DNA of 13,835 nucleotides from JACRBK01 sp964427955 (GCA_964427955.1 CAYRWY010000122.1:1-13835); one strand, 5' to 3'; counted from the first letter of the stretch, positions 6,200-13,057 are shown. Program-made: numbers and translations. Notes: generated from the sequence alone by a model not told the origin.

Positions 6200-6658
6200 A
6201 TGACCCCCGAACGCCGCGTGGACCATAACGCCATCCGCACCAACCAGGCTTTCACTATCAGCCTGCTGATCCTGTCCTTCGTGCTCAATCTCCCCGCCCT
6301 GGCCCTGTTCACTGCCGCCGTGATGTTGATCTCGGCCCTGGTGCCGCCACTGGGCCTCTTTACACGGATCTACCGCCACGTGCTGCGCCCGGCGGGTCTC
6401 GTCGCGCCGCACGTGATCGTCGATAACCCGGAGCCGCACCGCTTCGCCCAGGGCTTCGGCGGGACCGTCGTCCTGCTGGGGTGCGCCGCACTGGCCGCGG
6501 GCGTGGGGATCGTCGGCTGGGCGCTGGTCGGGCTGGTGATCGGGCTGGCGAGCCTGAACCTGTTCGCCGGATTCTGCGCGGGCTGCATGGTCTACTACTG
6601 GCTCAACCGGTTAGGCGTGCCGGGCTTCACCCGGTCGCGAAGCGAGGTCACCCAATGA
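6200..6658 (+). CDS. DUF4395 family membrane protein
   Basis: A 152-residue protein with hydrophobic segments at about residues 20-54 and 86-130. It carries the DUF4395 hallmarks: HRFAQGFGG (80-88), a GWALVGLVIGLASLNLF helix (106-122), and the end motif GFCAGCMVYYWLNRLGVP (125-141) with Cys126 and Cys129. DUF4395 proteins have no firm function, but they often neighbour thioredoxin-like or sulfur-transfer genes. The paired Cys near the membrane suggests a thiol or sulfur redox role. The ATG at 6200 is fixed by AAAGGAG (6187-6193) 6 bases upstream; longer upstream readings through the leader are not supported. Its TGA overlaps the thioredoxin ATG (ATGA), so the two are coupled. Confidence 0.85.
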   Translation: MTPERRVDHNAIRTNQAFTISLLILSFVLNLPALALFTAAVMLISALVPPLGLFTRIYRHVLRPAGLVAPHVIVDNPEPHRFAQGFGGTVVLLGCAALAAGVGIVGWALVGLVIGLASLNLFAGFCAGCMVYYWLNRLGVPGFTRSRSEVTQ

Positions 6659-7059
6659 TCGAGCGTCTGATCGTCGTCCTGATTCTGATCGTGCTGGGGG
6701 TGTTGGCCTACCAGGGCTTCCGGCGCGGGATGGTCCGGCGAGCCGCGGCGGTCGCGCCCACCGACCCGGTCCTGGCCGCGCGGCGTCCCGGCATCCCGGC
6801 GATCCTGTACTTCACGTCACCGACCTGCGTGCCCTGCAAAACGACCCAGCGCCCGGCGCTGCAAGCCCTGCTCACCGAATTGGGGGATACCGTCCAGGTG
6901 ATCGAAGTCAATGCGCTGGAACAAACCGATGTGGCGGACCGGTGGGGAGTTTTGAGCGTGCCGACGACTTTCGTCCTGGATCGCCAGGGCACGCCGCGCC
7001 AGGTGAATTATGGGGTTACCAGTCCCGACACGTTCAAGCAGCAGCTCGCGGGGTTATGA
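6655..7059 (+). CDS. Membrane-anchored thioredoxin-like protein
   Basis: A 134-residue protein with an N-terminal hydrophobic helix (LIVVLILIVLGVLAY, 5-19) and then a thioredoxin fold. ILYFTSPTCVPCKTTQ (50-65) holds the redox pair Cys58-Val-Pro-Cys61, and WGVLSVPTTFVLDRQG (97-112) holds the cis-Pro loop at Pro103. The position of the helix suggests tethering with the thioredoxin domain outside the cytoplasm, or as an uncleaved signal; which side cannot be settled from sequence. It probably exchanges thiols with the coupled DUF4395 protein. The stop overlaps, in the opposite direction, the end of the SLOG gene by 6 bases, with no obvious terminator between them. Confidence 0.88.
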   Translation: MIERLIVVLILIVLGVLAYQGFRRGMVRRAAAVAPTDPVLAARRPGIPAILYFTSPTCVPCKTTQRPALQALLTELGDTVQVIEVNALEQTDVADRWGVLSVPTTFVLDRQGTPRQVNYGVTSPDTFKQQLAGL

Positions 7060-7782
7060 GCCGCTGCCAAACAGCAGGCGGGTGAGCATCCGGGCAAACG
7101 TCGCGGGCGCGTCGATATCGGCCACGTGTAACTGCGTACCAGGGGGAAGCTGCTGGCTTTCCAGGCTGGTGGGATTGGCCAACAGATCCGCCACCCGCCC
7201 CGATCCGCGCACCGTGATCAGGGGATTACCCTGCCGGGCGTGGGCCAGCATTTCTTTCATGACAATATCTCCGCCATTGATGGCCAGGGCTACGCCCTGA
7301 CGCGGCGCGGCTTTGAGCAGCCCCACCAGCAGATCGGACTCGGTCCCGAAGCCGCCTTCGCGCACCAGGGCAAAATGCGAGTGGGCCGGGTTCAGCGGGA
7401 CACACTCGTCCCCGACCGTGGGACAGTCCGGGTAGGTCACGAAGTGCAGCGGCGCAACGCCCAGCAGCGGGAAGGTACCGCCGCGGGACTGCCGGGCCGC
7501 GCCCAACATCCGGTAGACGCCCACATCGGTCCCCCCGTCCGCGACCAGCAGGTGACGCGCTTCCGCCACCGGGGCCAGGCCCTCCACCAGGAAGCGGCTG
7601 ATCGACTGGAACAACTCGAGGTCCATCCCACTCGCCCCGCCATGCACGACCACAATCCCCGCGTAAGGGGGCAGATCGAGCGCCGCCAGAACGTCCGCCG
7701 GGGCAGCGTCGGCGTCTACGAGGAGCGCAGGCACGCGGCGCTGGGCATCAAACTGGATGGGTATGCGGGTAGGCTCAGCCAT
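7054..7782 (-). CDS. Prokaryotic LSDAT (TRPM-like SLOG) domain protein
   Basis: The whole 242-residue chain looks like one SLOG-superfamily Rossmann domain of the LSDAT type, best known from the N-terminus of TRPM channels. Matching features: LLVADGGTDVGVYRMLGAA (78-96), corresponding to the TRPM 'ITGGTNTGVM' loop; PLLGVAPLHFV (105-115), like 'vIGIAPWG'; NPAHSHFALVREGGFGTESDLLVGLLKA (131-158), like 'NHTHFLLVD.GT'; INGGDIVMKEMLAHARQGNPLITVRGSGRVADLLAN (168-203), like 'eGG..t.......PvvVveGSGRaADlLa'. SLOG domains are proposed to bind nucleotide-derived ligands. There is no channel, nuclease or TIR domain fused here. The ATG at 7782 is chosen because AAGGA lies 9 bases upstream; a TTG at 7812 would add ten residues. 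It has its own promoter, divergent from the BON gene. Confidence 0.82.
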   Translation of the reverse strand: MAEPTRIPIQFDAQRRVPALLVDADAAPADVLAALDLPPYAGIVVVHGGASGMDLELFQSISRFLVEGLAPVAEARHLLVADGGTDVGVYRMLGAARQSRGGTFPLLGVAPLHFVTYPDCPTVGDECVPLNPAHSHFALVREGGFGTESDLLVGLLKAAPRQGVALAINGGDIVMKEMLAHARQGNPLITVRGSGRVADLLANPTSLESQQLPPGTQLHVADIDAPATFARMLTRLLFGSGS

Positions 7783-7792
7783 CAAGCACGAT

Positions 7793-7811
7793 CCTTGTTC
7801 AGATAACGTCA
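7793..7811. repeat. Partial copy of the 5737 intergenic repeat
   Basis: These 19 bases match 5737-5755 at 16 positions (CCTTGTTYASATAACSTCA). They lie in the 5' leader of the SLOG gene and include its ribosome site region. It may be a decayed repeat end, or chance. Confidence 0.3.
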
Positions 7812-7846
7812 ATCGCCCTCCCTGGTAGCAGGAAGGATCGTTTTGA

Positions 7847-7876
7847 ATTATAGTCCTGCCCGCCAGTGGTGCCCAA
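7847..7876 (-). promoter_or_regulatory. Candidate promoter for the SLOG gene
   Basis: On the minus strand, TTGGGC (7871-7876) and a perfect TATAAT (7847-7852) are 18 bases apart. It sits about 65 bases before the SLOG start codon and back to back with the BON gene promoter. Confidence 0.6.
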
Positions 7877-7883
7877 TCCGGGA

Positions 7884-7911
7884 TTGACAGTCCGGCGGTG
7901 AAGGGTAAAAT
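7884..7911 (+). promoter_or_regulatory. Sigma70 promoter for the BON-domain gene
   Basis: A perfect TTGACA (7884-7889) is followed after 16 bases by TAAAAT (7906-7911). The predicted transcription start near 7918 leaves a leader of about 44 bases. Its -35 lies 8 bases from the -35 of the divergent SLOG promoter, so the two may compete or share a regulator. Confidence 0.75.
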
Positions 7912-7961
7912 TGCCGTTTGGTTAACGCTCGTTAAGTATGCGAGCTGTCCAAGGGGTCAAC

Positions 7962-8678
7962 ATGAGTTCCAAACGCGAAACCGAATTTCTCGACGAGCTG
8001 GTCCGCGAGGCCGAGCACAAAGTGGCCCGGCAGAAGGAGGCGCTCAACGCCGCCGCGGGCAGCCTGGAAACCGACGGACAACAGCAGCTACTCCATAACG
8101 CCGAGATGGAGCGCGACCTGCTGCGCGACCTGCTCAAGCAGCAGGCCGGATCGGATGCCGTCTCGCTCGACGCGCTGATCATGCAGCGGGCCAACCGGCT
8201 CCACGAGCGCGCTGCGGCGCTGGCCGGGCACTGGAAGCGCGGTCAGGCCACCCCGCCCGAATACTGGGACCTGGAAAATCAGCGGCACTTCTTGCTCGAC
8301 GTCCTGCGCCGGTTCCACGCCGCTCAGGCGGCCAGTACCCTGGCGCCGGTGCCTGCTCCCAGCACCCCCGCTCATCCCTGGTTCAACGGCGATCCCAGCC
8401 CGGCCACGGGCGGCGCGAACCGGGCGGCCAATCCGGACGAGATTCACGATCAGATCATCGAGGCGCTGGCCACTGCCGGGTATCCCGCCAAACACCTGGA
8501 AATCATGGTGCAGCCGCAGGGCCTGGTCGTCGTCACCGGTCACGCGCACAGCGCCGAAGATCGAGAGCACGCGCTGACGGCGATCATGAGTGTCGAGCAG
8601 GTGTGGGAGATCGTGTCGGACATCAAGATCGTGGCCGAGCCGCAGTGCCCGGTCTGCCATCCCCCGGCCCCCAAATAA
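7962..8678 (+). CDS. Coiled-coil protein with C-terminal BON domain
   Basis: A 238-residue soluble protein without a signal peptide. Residues 1-60 are charged and helical (ETEFLDELVREAEHKVARQKEAL, then NAEMERDLLRDLLKQQ), likely coiled coil. Residues 123-158 are Pro/Ala-rich and probably a linker. Residues 159-224 (DEIHDQIIEALATAGYPAKHLEIMV...GLVVVTGHAHSAEDREHALTAIMSVEQVWEIVSDIKIV) fit the BON fold: helix, strand, 'G.v.lsG.v.s...r..a......v..V..v...i'. The C-terminus has a CPVC pair (229-232). BON domains bind lipids or act as protein adaptors; no specific role can be given. The ATG at 7962 has AGGGG 5 bases upstream. An in-frame ATG at 7938 has no ribosome site. Confidence 0.78.
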   Translation: MSSKRETEFLDELVREAEHKVARQKEALNAAAGSLETDGQQQLLHNAEMERDLLRDLLKQQAGSDAVSLDALIMQRANRLHERAAALAGHWKRGQATPPEYWDLENQRHFLLDVLRRFHAAQAASTLAPVPAPSTPAHPWFNGDPSPATGGANRAANPDEIHDQIIEALATAGYPAKHLEIMVQPQGLVVVTGHAHSAEDREHALTAIMSVEQVWEIVSDIKIVAEPQCPVCHPPAPK

Positions 8679-8688
8679 AGAGGCTTCC

Positions 8689-8712
8689 GGTAGGGGCAGG
8701 ATTGCCCCTACC
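8689..8712. terminator. Perfect 10-bp palindrome between convergent genes
   Basis: GGTAGGGGCA (8689-8698) and TGCCCCTACC (8703-8712) form a perfect 10-bp stem around a GGAT loop. It lies in the 38-base gap between two convergent stop codons, so it could end transcription from both sides, although there is no T-run. It shares the GGTAGGGGC core with 5800-5808, so it may also be a member of a dispersed repeat family. Confidence 0.6.
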
Positions 8713-8716
8713 ACCG

Positions 8717-10258
8717 TTACATCGGTACCCCGGTTTTGAAGTGGATCGACTGGATCATCTTCTCCACCATGTTGGCGGGAATATCGGTCCGGCGCGGCCC
8801 GAAGAAAGAGACGCGCAGCCATAGGATGATCCCGTCGTGCTCGACGTAGACATCCCAGGCCGCCTCTTTCATGTTCCCCTGGCGGGTGTATTCATAATAA
8901 TAGGCCTTGAGGCCATCGACCGTGATTTCCTGGTGATCATACTCCGATTTGGCCTTGTCCCAGGAGAACGTCCACTCCTGGTCCCATTCGTAAAGGGATT
9001 TGGCCAGGCTGGCATCGTCGTAGGAAGGCGACGAGCGCGGCACGTCCATCACGATGATCGACACCTGCTGATCGGGCAAATCCTGCCCGGTGAGCAGGCT
9101 CCCCATGCTCTCAGAGATATAACTCCCCAGGTTCACCGTTCCGGCGAAATAATCTACTTCGTTGTACATCGGATGATTGGCCATACCGCACACCGGATAG
9201 CCCGACACATCCTGCAAGCAGCGCATGTCCCAGCCGGTCGGATAGTCGATCTGGAACGTACCGCCGTCCAACACGACCATCTTGGGAACCTTGTCCCCGC
9301 CGCCGAGGTGGATCAACCCCTGGCGGTCGGCCACCACCAGGATCAGCCCCAACGCCACTATCAGGGCAAACGCCACGACGACGAAGCCAATCGCCCGCTC
9401 CAGGCCGTGCCGGGACGGTGACGTGGCAAAATCTTCGCCCCAGGCGGCGCCGGTTGGTTTGGGCGGCTTCGGCAGCACGCCGCCGAGGTCGGGCTGGGCC
9501 GGAATATCGGCAAAGGGATCATCGAGCGAGCGCGTGGCAAAGGGATCGTCAAACCGGGAGGAGTTGGCGGCGTATTCCTCGAACGACGGCAGCGGCGCAG
9601 CAGCCGGGGCCAGTGACGCCAGCGGTTTCGAGCGGCGCCCGACCGGCTCAGGCGAGGCGGACGGCAACGGTTTCGAGCGGCGCCCGACCGGCTCAGGCGA
9701 GGCAGACGGCAGCGGCTTCGAACTGCGCCCGACCGGCTCAGAAGACGCGGGCGGCGCCGTCACCGGTTTGGAGGCGCGTCCGGGAGGGATCGGCTGGGAC
9801 GACCGCCCGACCGGCAGGGGCCTGGATGACCGTCCGACCGGAGCCGTGGAGCTGACGCCGAAGAACGAATCGTCCGGCTCTTCGTCCGCGACCTGCGGCG
9901 GTGGTACCACTGCCGCACTGTCCAGCACGGGCGGCGGAACCGCCGGGACGGCAGGCGCCGGAGCGGGCGACGGAGCGGGTGACGATTCCACGGGGGGCGC
10001 GGCAGGAGCGGGTTCGGCCAGACGATCCAGTTTTTCGCGGGCTTTGGTGTGGTTAGGATCGAGCTTCAGCACCGTTTCCAGGCAGCGCCGCACATTTTCC
10101 GGCTTATCGACGGCGTGCGCCATCAGCCACCAGGCCCGGGCATCACGCCCATTCTGCGCCAGGTACGCCTTCAGCACCCCGCCAGCCTCCTGGCGCTGAC
10201 CGGCTTTGATCAAGCGATACGCTTCTATAAGTTCGAGAGGAGTCGAAGATTCGGCCAT
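8717..10258 (-). CDS. TPR-like / low-complexity / single-TM protein with extracytoplasmic domain
   Basis: A 513-residue protein of four parts. Residues 5-80 resemble TPR helices (LIEAYRLIKAGQRQEAGGVLKAYLAQNGRDARAWWLMAHAV... CLETVLKLDPNHTKAREKLDRL). Residues 82-285 are Pro/Ser/Ala-rich and probably disordered, with repeated VGRxSKPLP units. Residues 289-310 (AIGFVVVAFALIVALGLILVVA) form one TM helix. Residues 326-513 form a soluble domain (VVLDGGTFQIDYPTGWDM... to HFKTGVPM) with two Cys (347, 357) that could pair, reminiscent of PsbP-like 'YP.gW' domains. The topology would place the TPR in the cytoplasm and the C-terminal domain outside. The ATG at 10258 is chosen because it begins the TPR; the ribosome site (AGGTG) is weak. 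Function unknown. Confidence 0.78.
   Translation of the reverse strand: MAESSTPLELIEAYRLIKAGQRQEAGGVLKAYLAQNGRDARAWWLMAHAVDKPENVRRCLETVLKLDPNHTKAREKLDRLAEPAPAAPPVESSPAPSPAPAPAVPAVPPPVLDSAAVVPPPQVADEEPDDSFFGVSSTAPVGRSSRPLPVGRSSQPIPPGRASKPVTAPPASSEPVGRSSKPLPSASPEPVGRRSKPLPSASPEPVGRRSKPLASLAPAAAPLPSFEEYAANSSRFDDPFATRSLDDPFADIPAQPDLGGVLPKPPKPTGAAWGEDFATSPSRHGLERAIGFVVVAFALIVALGLILVVADRQGLIHLGGGDKVPKMVVLDGGTFQIDYPTGWDMRCLQDVSGYPVCGMANHPMYNEVDYFAGTVNLGSYISESMGSLLTGQDLPDQQVSIIVMDVPRSSPSYDDASLAKSLYEWDQEWTFSWDKAKSEYDHQEITVDGLKAYYYEYTRQGNMKEAAWDVYVEHDGIILWLRVSFFGPRRTDIPANMVEKMIQSIHFKTGVPM
9624..9758. repeat. 45-bp tandem repeat inside a coding region (3 copies)
   Basis: Three 45-base units begin at 9624, 9669 and 9714. 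The first two are almost identical and the third is diverged. They encode the 15-residue unit EPVGRRSKPLPSASP in the low-complexity part of the TPR/TM protein. Looser VGRxSxP units continue upstream in the protein (residues 141-165). The unit keeps the frame, so copy number can vary without breaking the gene. Confidence 0.85.
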
Positions 10259-10355
10259 AAGCACCTGCCTAATCCAGATTGATGAGGTAGGGATAATTCC
10301 CTCTCCTAGTATACCCGGTTCCAACGTTTCTTCGACCCCACAAAACCGGGGGTGC

Positions 10356-11123
10356 TCACCAGGCGTGACGGCGGGCCTCGTAGATCAGCAGGCTGGCCGC
10401 TACCGCCGCGTTGAGTGATTCGGCACCGGCGACCATCGGGATGCGGATCAGGGTATGGGGAACGGCGCGCGCTTCCGACTGCGGGCCGTGCGCTTCGCCG
10501 CCGATCACGATCACCGACGGCTGCGTCCAGTCCACCGCGTGATACGCGACTTCGCCCGCCGCGTCCGCGATGTAAACGGGGAGATCGGGGAATCGCTGCA
10601 CGAGATCGGGCCAGGACAGCGCCAGGATCGGCACGCGAAAGTGCGCGCCCATGCCCGCCCGCAGCGTCTTGGGGTTGTAGGGATCGACCGTGCCGGGCGT
10701 CAGGACCACGCCATCGACGCCCGCCGCGGCAGCGGTACGCAGCGCCGTGCCCAGGTTGCCGGGATCGCGCCAGCCATCCGCCACCAGGATCAGGGTCGGC
10801 GATGGGGGGAGCGGGCGCACCGGCCAGGGAAAGACACCCAGCACGCCCTGCGGCGTTTCGGTGTCGGCCATGTCGCGCATCAGATCACCGGTCACGGCCA
10901 GGCAGGCGATCCCCGCCGTTTGCAGGCGCTCGATCAGGGTTGGATCGGCGGTATCAGGCGTATAGCAGATGAAATCCGGGCGTGCGCCACTGTCCAGGGC
11001 ATCGCGTACCAGGCGCACCCCTTCCAGCACCAGGCGCTGCTGCTGGCGGCGGGCTTTGGCCTGCTGCTGAAGCTGCCGGACCAGCTTGACACGGTCGTTG
11101 TGGGGGCTGCTAACGGTGGACAT
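10356..11123 (-). CDS. SpoU/TrmH-family rRNA 2'-O-ribose methyltransferase
   Basis: 255 residues of the SPOUT (SpoU) class, which use S-adenosylmethionine to methylate a ribose 2'-OH in 23S rRNA or tRNA. The N-terminal substrate-binding part is seen in VKLVRQLQQQAKARRQQQRLVLEGVRLVRDAL (12-43). The three SpoU motifs are present: motif 1 DGWRDPGNLGTALRTAAAAGVDGVVL (116-141, with Asn123 and catalytic Arg129), motif 2 VIGGEAHG (206-213), and motif 3 IPMVAGAESLNAAVAASLLIYEA (228-250). The 'EGvrlv.dal' N-terminus is like RlmB/TsnR-type 23S enzymes; the exact target base is unclear. I chose ATG at 11123, which overlaps the upstream gene's stop by 14 bases; ATG at 11153 is the alternative, and neither has a good ribosome site. 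Confidence 0.88.
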   Translation of the reverse strand: MSTVSSPHNDRVKLVRQLQQQAKARRQQQRLVLEGVRLVRDALDSGARPDFICYTPDTADPTLIERLQTAGIACLAVTGDLMRDMADTETPQGVLGVFPWPVRPLPPSPTLILVADGWRDPGNLGTALRTAAAAGVDGVVLTPGTVDPYNPKTLRAGMGAHFRVPILALSWPDLVQRFPDLPVYIADAAGEVAYHAVDWTQPSVIVIGGEAHGPQSEARAVPHTLIRIPMVAGAESLNAAVAASLLIYEARRHAW

Positions 11124-11736
11124 CGGGCAGGCGGCGTGGTTGAGACGTGTCATCGGCGGCAGGAGGAACGCCGCCCACGACCGCCGGGCGCGGCGGCAGA
11201 TCATAATCGCGGCGAGTCCGGTGCACGATCTCCAGTTCGGCGGTCAGACGGCGGACGAAGTGCGGCAGGCCGGTCCGCTCGTAGCAGGGCAGATCGGTGA
11301 GCACCAGTTCGACCGGCCCGGCGCTCTCGGTGTGCATGACCAGCCCGCAGCCGCGCCGCCAGCCTTCCGCGTGCCGCACCAGCCGGAAAGTGAGCACGTC
11401 CTCGAAGGCATACCACCGGGTTTCGCGGGTCCTCATCAACCGCACGCTGATCGCCTGCCGGGCCGGATCGAACCCGACCCGCAGCACCATACGATACAGC
11501 GCCAGCCGGTAAAAGACGAGGTAGAGCAGGCTCGCACCGGCCAGCGTACCCCCGGCCAACACCGCGCGAAACGCCGCATCGCTGTACGTCATCTGACGGG
11601 CCACGATCAGGATCAAGGCTGTGCCCAACCCCATCGCCAGCCCACCCAGCACGCTCCAGAACCAGACACGCGGCGCAAACCGGCGGGCGGGCTGCCGGTA
11701 GCTATAGACCCGTGCTTCGGTCGGTGTTCGTTCCAT
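11110..11736 (-). CDS. Two-TM membrane protein of unknown function
   Basis: A 208-residue protein with hydrophobic segments at about residues 25-46 (WFWSVLGGLAMGLGTALILIVA) and 57-84. They are followed by a strand-rich soluble part (VLRVGFDPARQAISVRLMRTRETRWYAFEDVLTFRLV...GLVMHTESAGPVELVLTDLPCY) that could be a bacterial PH-like domain. A basic/proline tail follows. I do not recognise a family. The ATG at 11736 is chosen because AGGG lies 5 bases upstream; a GTG at 11757 would start inside the rplT terminator. It begins just after the terminator of the infC-rpmI-rplT operon and overlaps the methyltransferase by 14 bases, so it probably depends on read-through or a promoter I cannot identify. 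Confidence 0.7.
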   Translation of the reverse strand: MERTPTEARVYSYRQPARRFAPRVWFWSVLGGLAMGLGTALILIVARQMTYSDAAFRAVLAGGTLAGASLLYLVFYRLALYRMVLRVGFDPARQAISVRLMRTRETRWYAFEDVLTFRLVRHAEGWRRGCGLVMHTESAGPVELVLTDLPCYERTGLPHFVRRLTAELEIVHRTRRDYDLPPRPAVVGGVPPAADDTSQPRRLPDVHR

Positions 11737-11749
11737 CCTCACCCTGCCT

Positions 11750-11799
11750 AAAAACACGAAAAACCGGTTATCGGTTCAGAAGAACCGCCGGTTTTCGTG
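11750..11799 (-). terminator. Rho-independent terminator of infC-rpmI-rplT
   Basis: On the minus strand, CACGAAAACCGG (11788-11799) pairs with CCGGTTTTTCGTG (11755-11767). Inside, GGTTC (11782-11786) pairs with GAACC (11773-11777) around a TTCT loop. TTTTT follows at 11750-11754. It begins 22 bases past the rplT stop. This is the clearest intrinsic terminator in the window. Confidence 0.9.
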
Positions 11800-11820
11800 G
11801 CATTGATCGACCCTGCGGGT

Positions 11821-12165
11821 CTATTTTGCCAGGGCAGCGACGGCGGCAAACGCGGCGCCATCACGGACGGCCAGGTCCGCCAGCATCTTCCGGTCCAGCT
11901 CGACATTCGCCAGCTTCAGACCGTGCATCAAACGGCTGTAGGTCAGGCCGTTCAGGCGGGCGGCAGCATTGATACGCGCGATCCACAGGCGGCGCAAGTC
12001 GCGGCGGCGATTGCGGCGGTCGCGGTAGGCGTACCACTGGCTTTTCATCATGGCCTCGTTGGCGCGGCGGAACAGGCGGTGCTTGGTGCCCCACTGGCCT
12101 TTGGTCATCTTCAAGATCTTATTGTGGCGGCGACGCTTGACAAAACCGCCCTTAACACGACTCAT
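11821..12165 (-). CDS. rplT: 50S ribosomal protein L20
   Basis: 114 residues, the usual L20 length, very basic at the N-terminus: MSRVKGGFVKRRRHNKILKMTKGQWGTKHRLFRRANEAMMKSQWYAYRDRRNRRRDLRRLWIARINAAARLNGLTYSRLMHGLKLANVELDRKMLADLA. It binds 23S rRNA early in large-subunit assembly, and in several bacteria it represses its own operon by binding mRNA. The ATG follows AAGGAG by 7 bases. It is the last gene of the classic infC-rpmI-rplT operon, 24 bases after rpmI, and is closed by a strong terminator. Confidence 0.98.
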   Translation of the reverse strand: MSRVKGGFVKRRRHNKILKMTKGQWGTKHRLFRRANEAMMKSQWYAYRDRRNRRRDLRRLWIARINAAARLNGLTYSRLMHGLKLANVELDRKMLADLAVRDGAAFAAVAALAK

Positions 12166-12189
12166 GGACTGGCTCCTTCATTACCCCGA

Positions 12190-12435
12190 TCAGGCGGGGG
12201 GATTTTGACGATATTTGCCCAGGTAAGGCAGCAAACGACGGACGCGATGGGCCTCGGCGGTCCCCTTCACTTCGTGCATGTCGGCGAACTCGCCCTTCAC
12301 ACGCTTGGACTTGTGACGACGGAGATGGCTCTTGCCGCCCTTCGTCCGCATGACCTTGCCTGACCCTGTCACGCGGAAGCGCTTGGCTGCCGCCTTGTAG
12401 GTCTTCATTTTATATTTCTTCTGCTTCTTGGCCAC
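12190..12435 (-). CDS. rpmI: 50S ribosomal protein L35, N-terminally extended
   Basis: The core MKTYKAAAKRFRVTGSGKVMRTKGGKSHLRRHKSKRVKGEF is typical L35. I place the start at GTG 12435 because GGGAG lies 7 bases upstream; this gives 81 residues beginning with V/M-AKKQKKYK, against about 65 in E. coli. The ATG of MKTYK (12408) has no ribosome site. The extra length is at both ends: AKKQKKYK in front and EVKGTAEAHRVRRLLPYLGKYRQNPPA behind. It lies 90 bases after infC, with a stable hairpin in that gap, and 24 bases before rplT. Confidence 0.93.
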   Translation of the reverse strand: MAKKQKKYKMKTYKAAAKRFRVTGSGKVMRTKGGKSHLRRHKSKRVKGEFADMHEVKGTAEAHRVRRLLPYLGKYRQNPPA

Positions 12436-12462
12436 GAACGAACTCCCTATATAAACACGCCA

Positions 12463-12484
12463 GCACCGCACACGGGTGCGGCGC
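12463..12484 (-). promoter_or_regulatory. Hairpin between infC and rpmI
   Basis: A 9-bp stem (GCGCCGCAC / GTGCGGTGC with one G-U pair) closes on a CCGT loop in the 90-base infC-rpmI gap. No T-run follows. A second short palindrome, CGCGTAA-A-TTACGCG, lies nearer the infC stop. It may be an L20 binding site, an mRNA processing site or a partial attenuator; all are inference from the operon's known regulation in other bacteria. Confidence 0.45.
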
Positions 12485-12525
12485 AGACAAACCTTCGTTT
12501 GATTTCGCGTAATTTACGCGGACGC

Positions 12526-13050
12526 TTACTTCTTTTTCTCCGGGGCCGGAGCCAGGACCATCAGCATCGTGCGCCCTTCCATGTTGGCGGCTTGCTCCAC
12601 GACGGCGATGTCCTTCAATTCTTCCGCGACTTCTTCCAACATGTCGCGGGCAATTTCAGGATAGGTGATCTCACGTCCTCGGAAGCGGATGCGGACCTTG
12701 ACTTTCATCCCTTCTTCCAGCCAACGGCGCGCATCGCGCACCTTGAAAGTCCGGTGATGATCGTCTGTCTTAGGCCGGAGCCGGATTTCTTTGACCTCAA
12801 TCGTCTTCTGCTGCTTGCGTGCTTCGCGCTCTTTTTTGGCCCGTTCGTATTGGAACTTGCCAAAGTCCATGATCTTACACACCGGCGGAGTCGCATTCGG
12901 CGCAACCTCCACCAGGTCAAGCTCACGCTCAGCCGCAAGCTGGAGGGCTTTTTGAATGGGCACCACGCCGAAATTCTCGTTTTGGTCGGTGATCAAACGA
13001 ACTTCTCGGGCGCGTATCCGCTCGTTAATCCGGTACTCTTCTGCGCTGAT
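12526..13050 (-). CDS. infC: Translation initiation factor IF-3 with ATC start codon
   Basis: IF-3 binds the 30S subunit, prevents premature 50S joining and checks the start codon and initiator tRNA. Conserved sequence is plain: EYRINERIRAREVRLITDQNENFGVV, LDLVEVAPNATPPVCKIMDFGKFQYE, the basic linker, and the C-domain KEIRLRP...DARRWLEEGMKVKVRIRFRGREITYPEIARDML. The conserved N-terminus extends past the first possible TTG (12996) up to codon ATC at 13048-13050. AAAGGA lies 7 bases before that ATC and an in-frame TGA lies five codons upstream (13063-13065), with no ATG, GTG or TTG between. The start must therefore be ATC, giving 174 residues, the normal length. Automated callers will probably truncate it to the TTG. 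A rare start codon is the known device by which IF-3 represses its own synthesis (AUU in E. coli). Confidence 0.93.
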   Translation of the reverse strand: MSAEEYRINERIRAREVRLITDQNENFGVVPIQKALQLAAERELDLVEVAPNATPPVCKIMDFGKFQYERAKKEREARKQQKTIEVKEIRLRPKTDDHHRTFKVRDARRWLEEGMKVKVRIRFRGREITYPEIARDMLEEVAEELKDIAVVEQAANMEGRTMLMVLAPAPEKKK

Positions 13051-13057
13051 GGCCGTA

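Noticed and set aside
9624..9758. CRISPR array
   Set aside because: The 45-bp units are contiguous without spacers and lie in frame inside a coding region.
10314..10350. A terminator for the methyltransferase gene (CCCGGTT facing AACCGGG)
   Set aside because: Only 7 bp with a 23-base loop and no T-run on the minus strand; not convincing enough to list as a feature.
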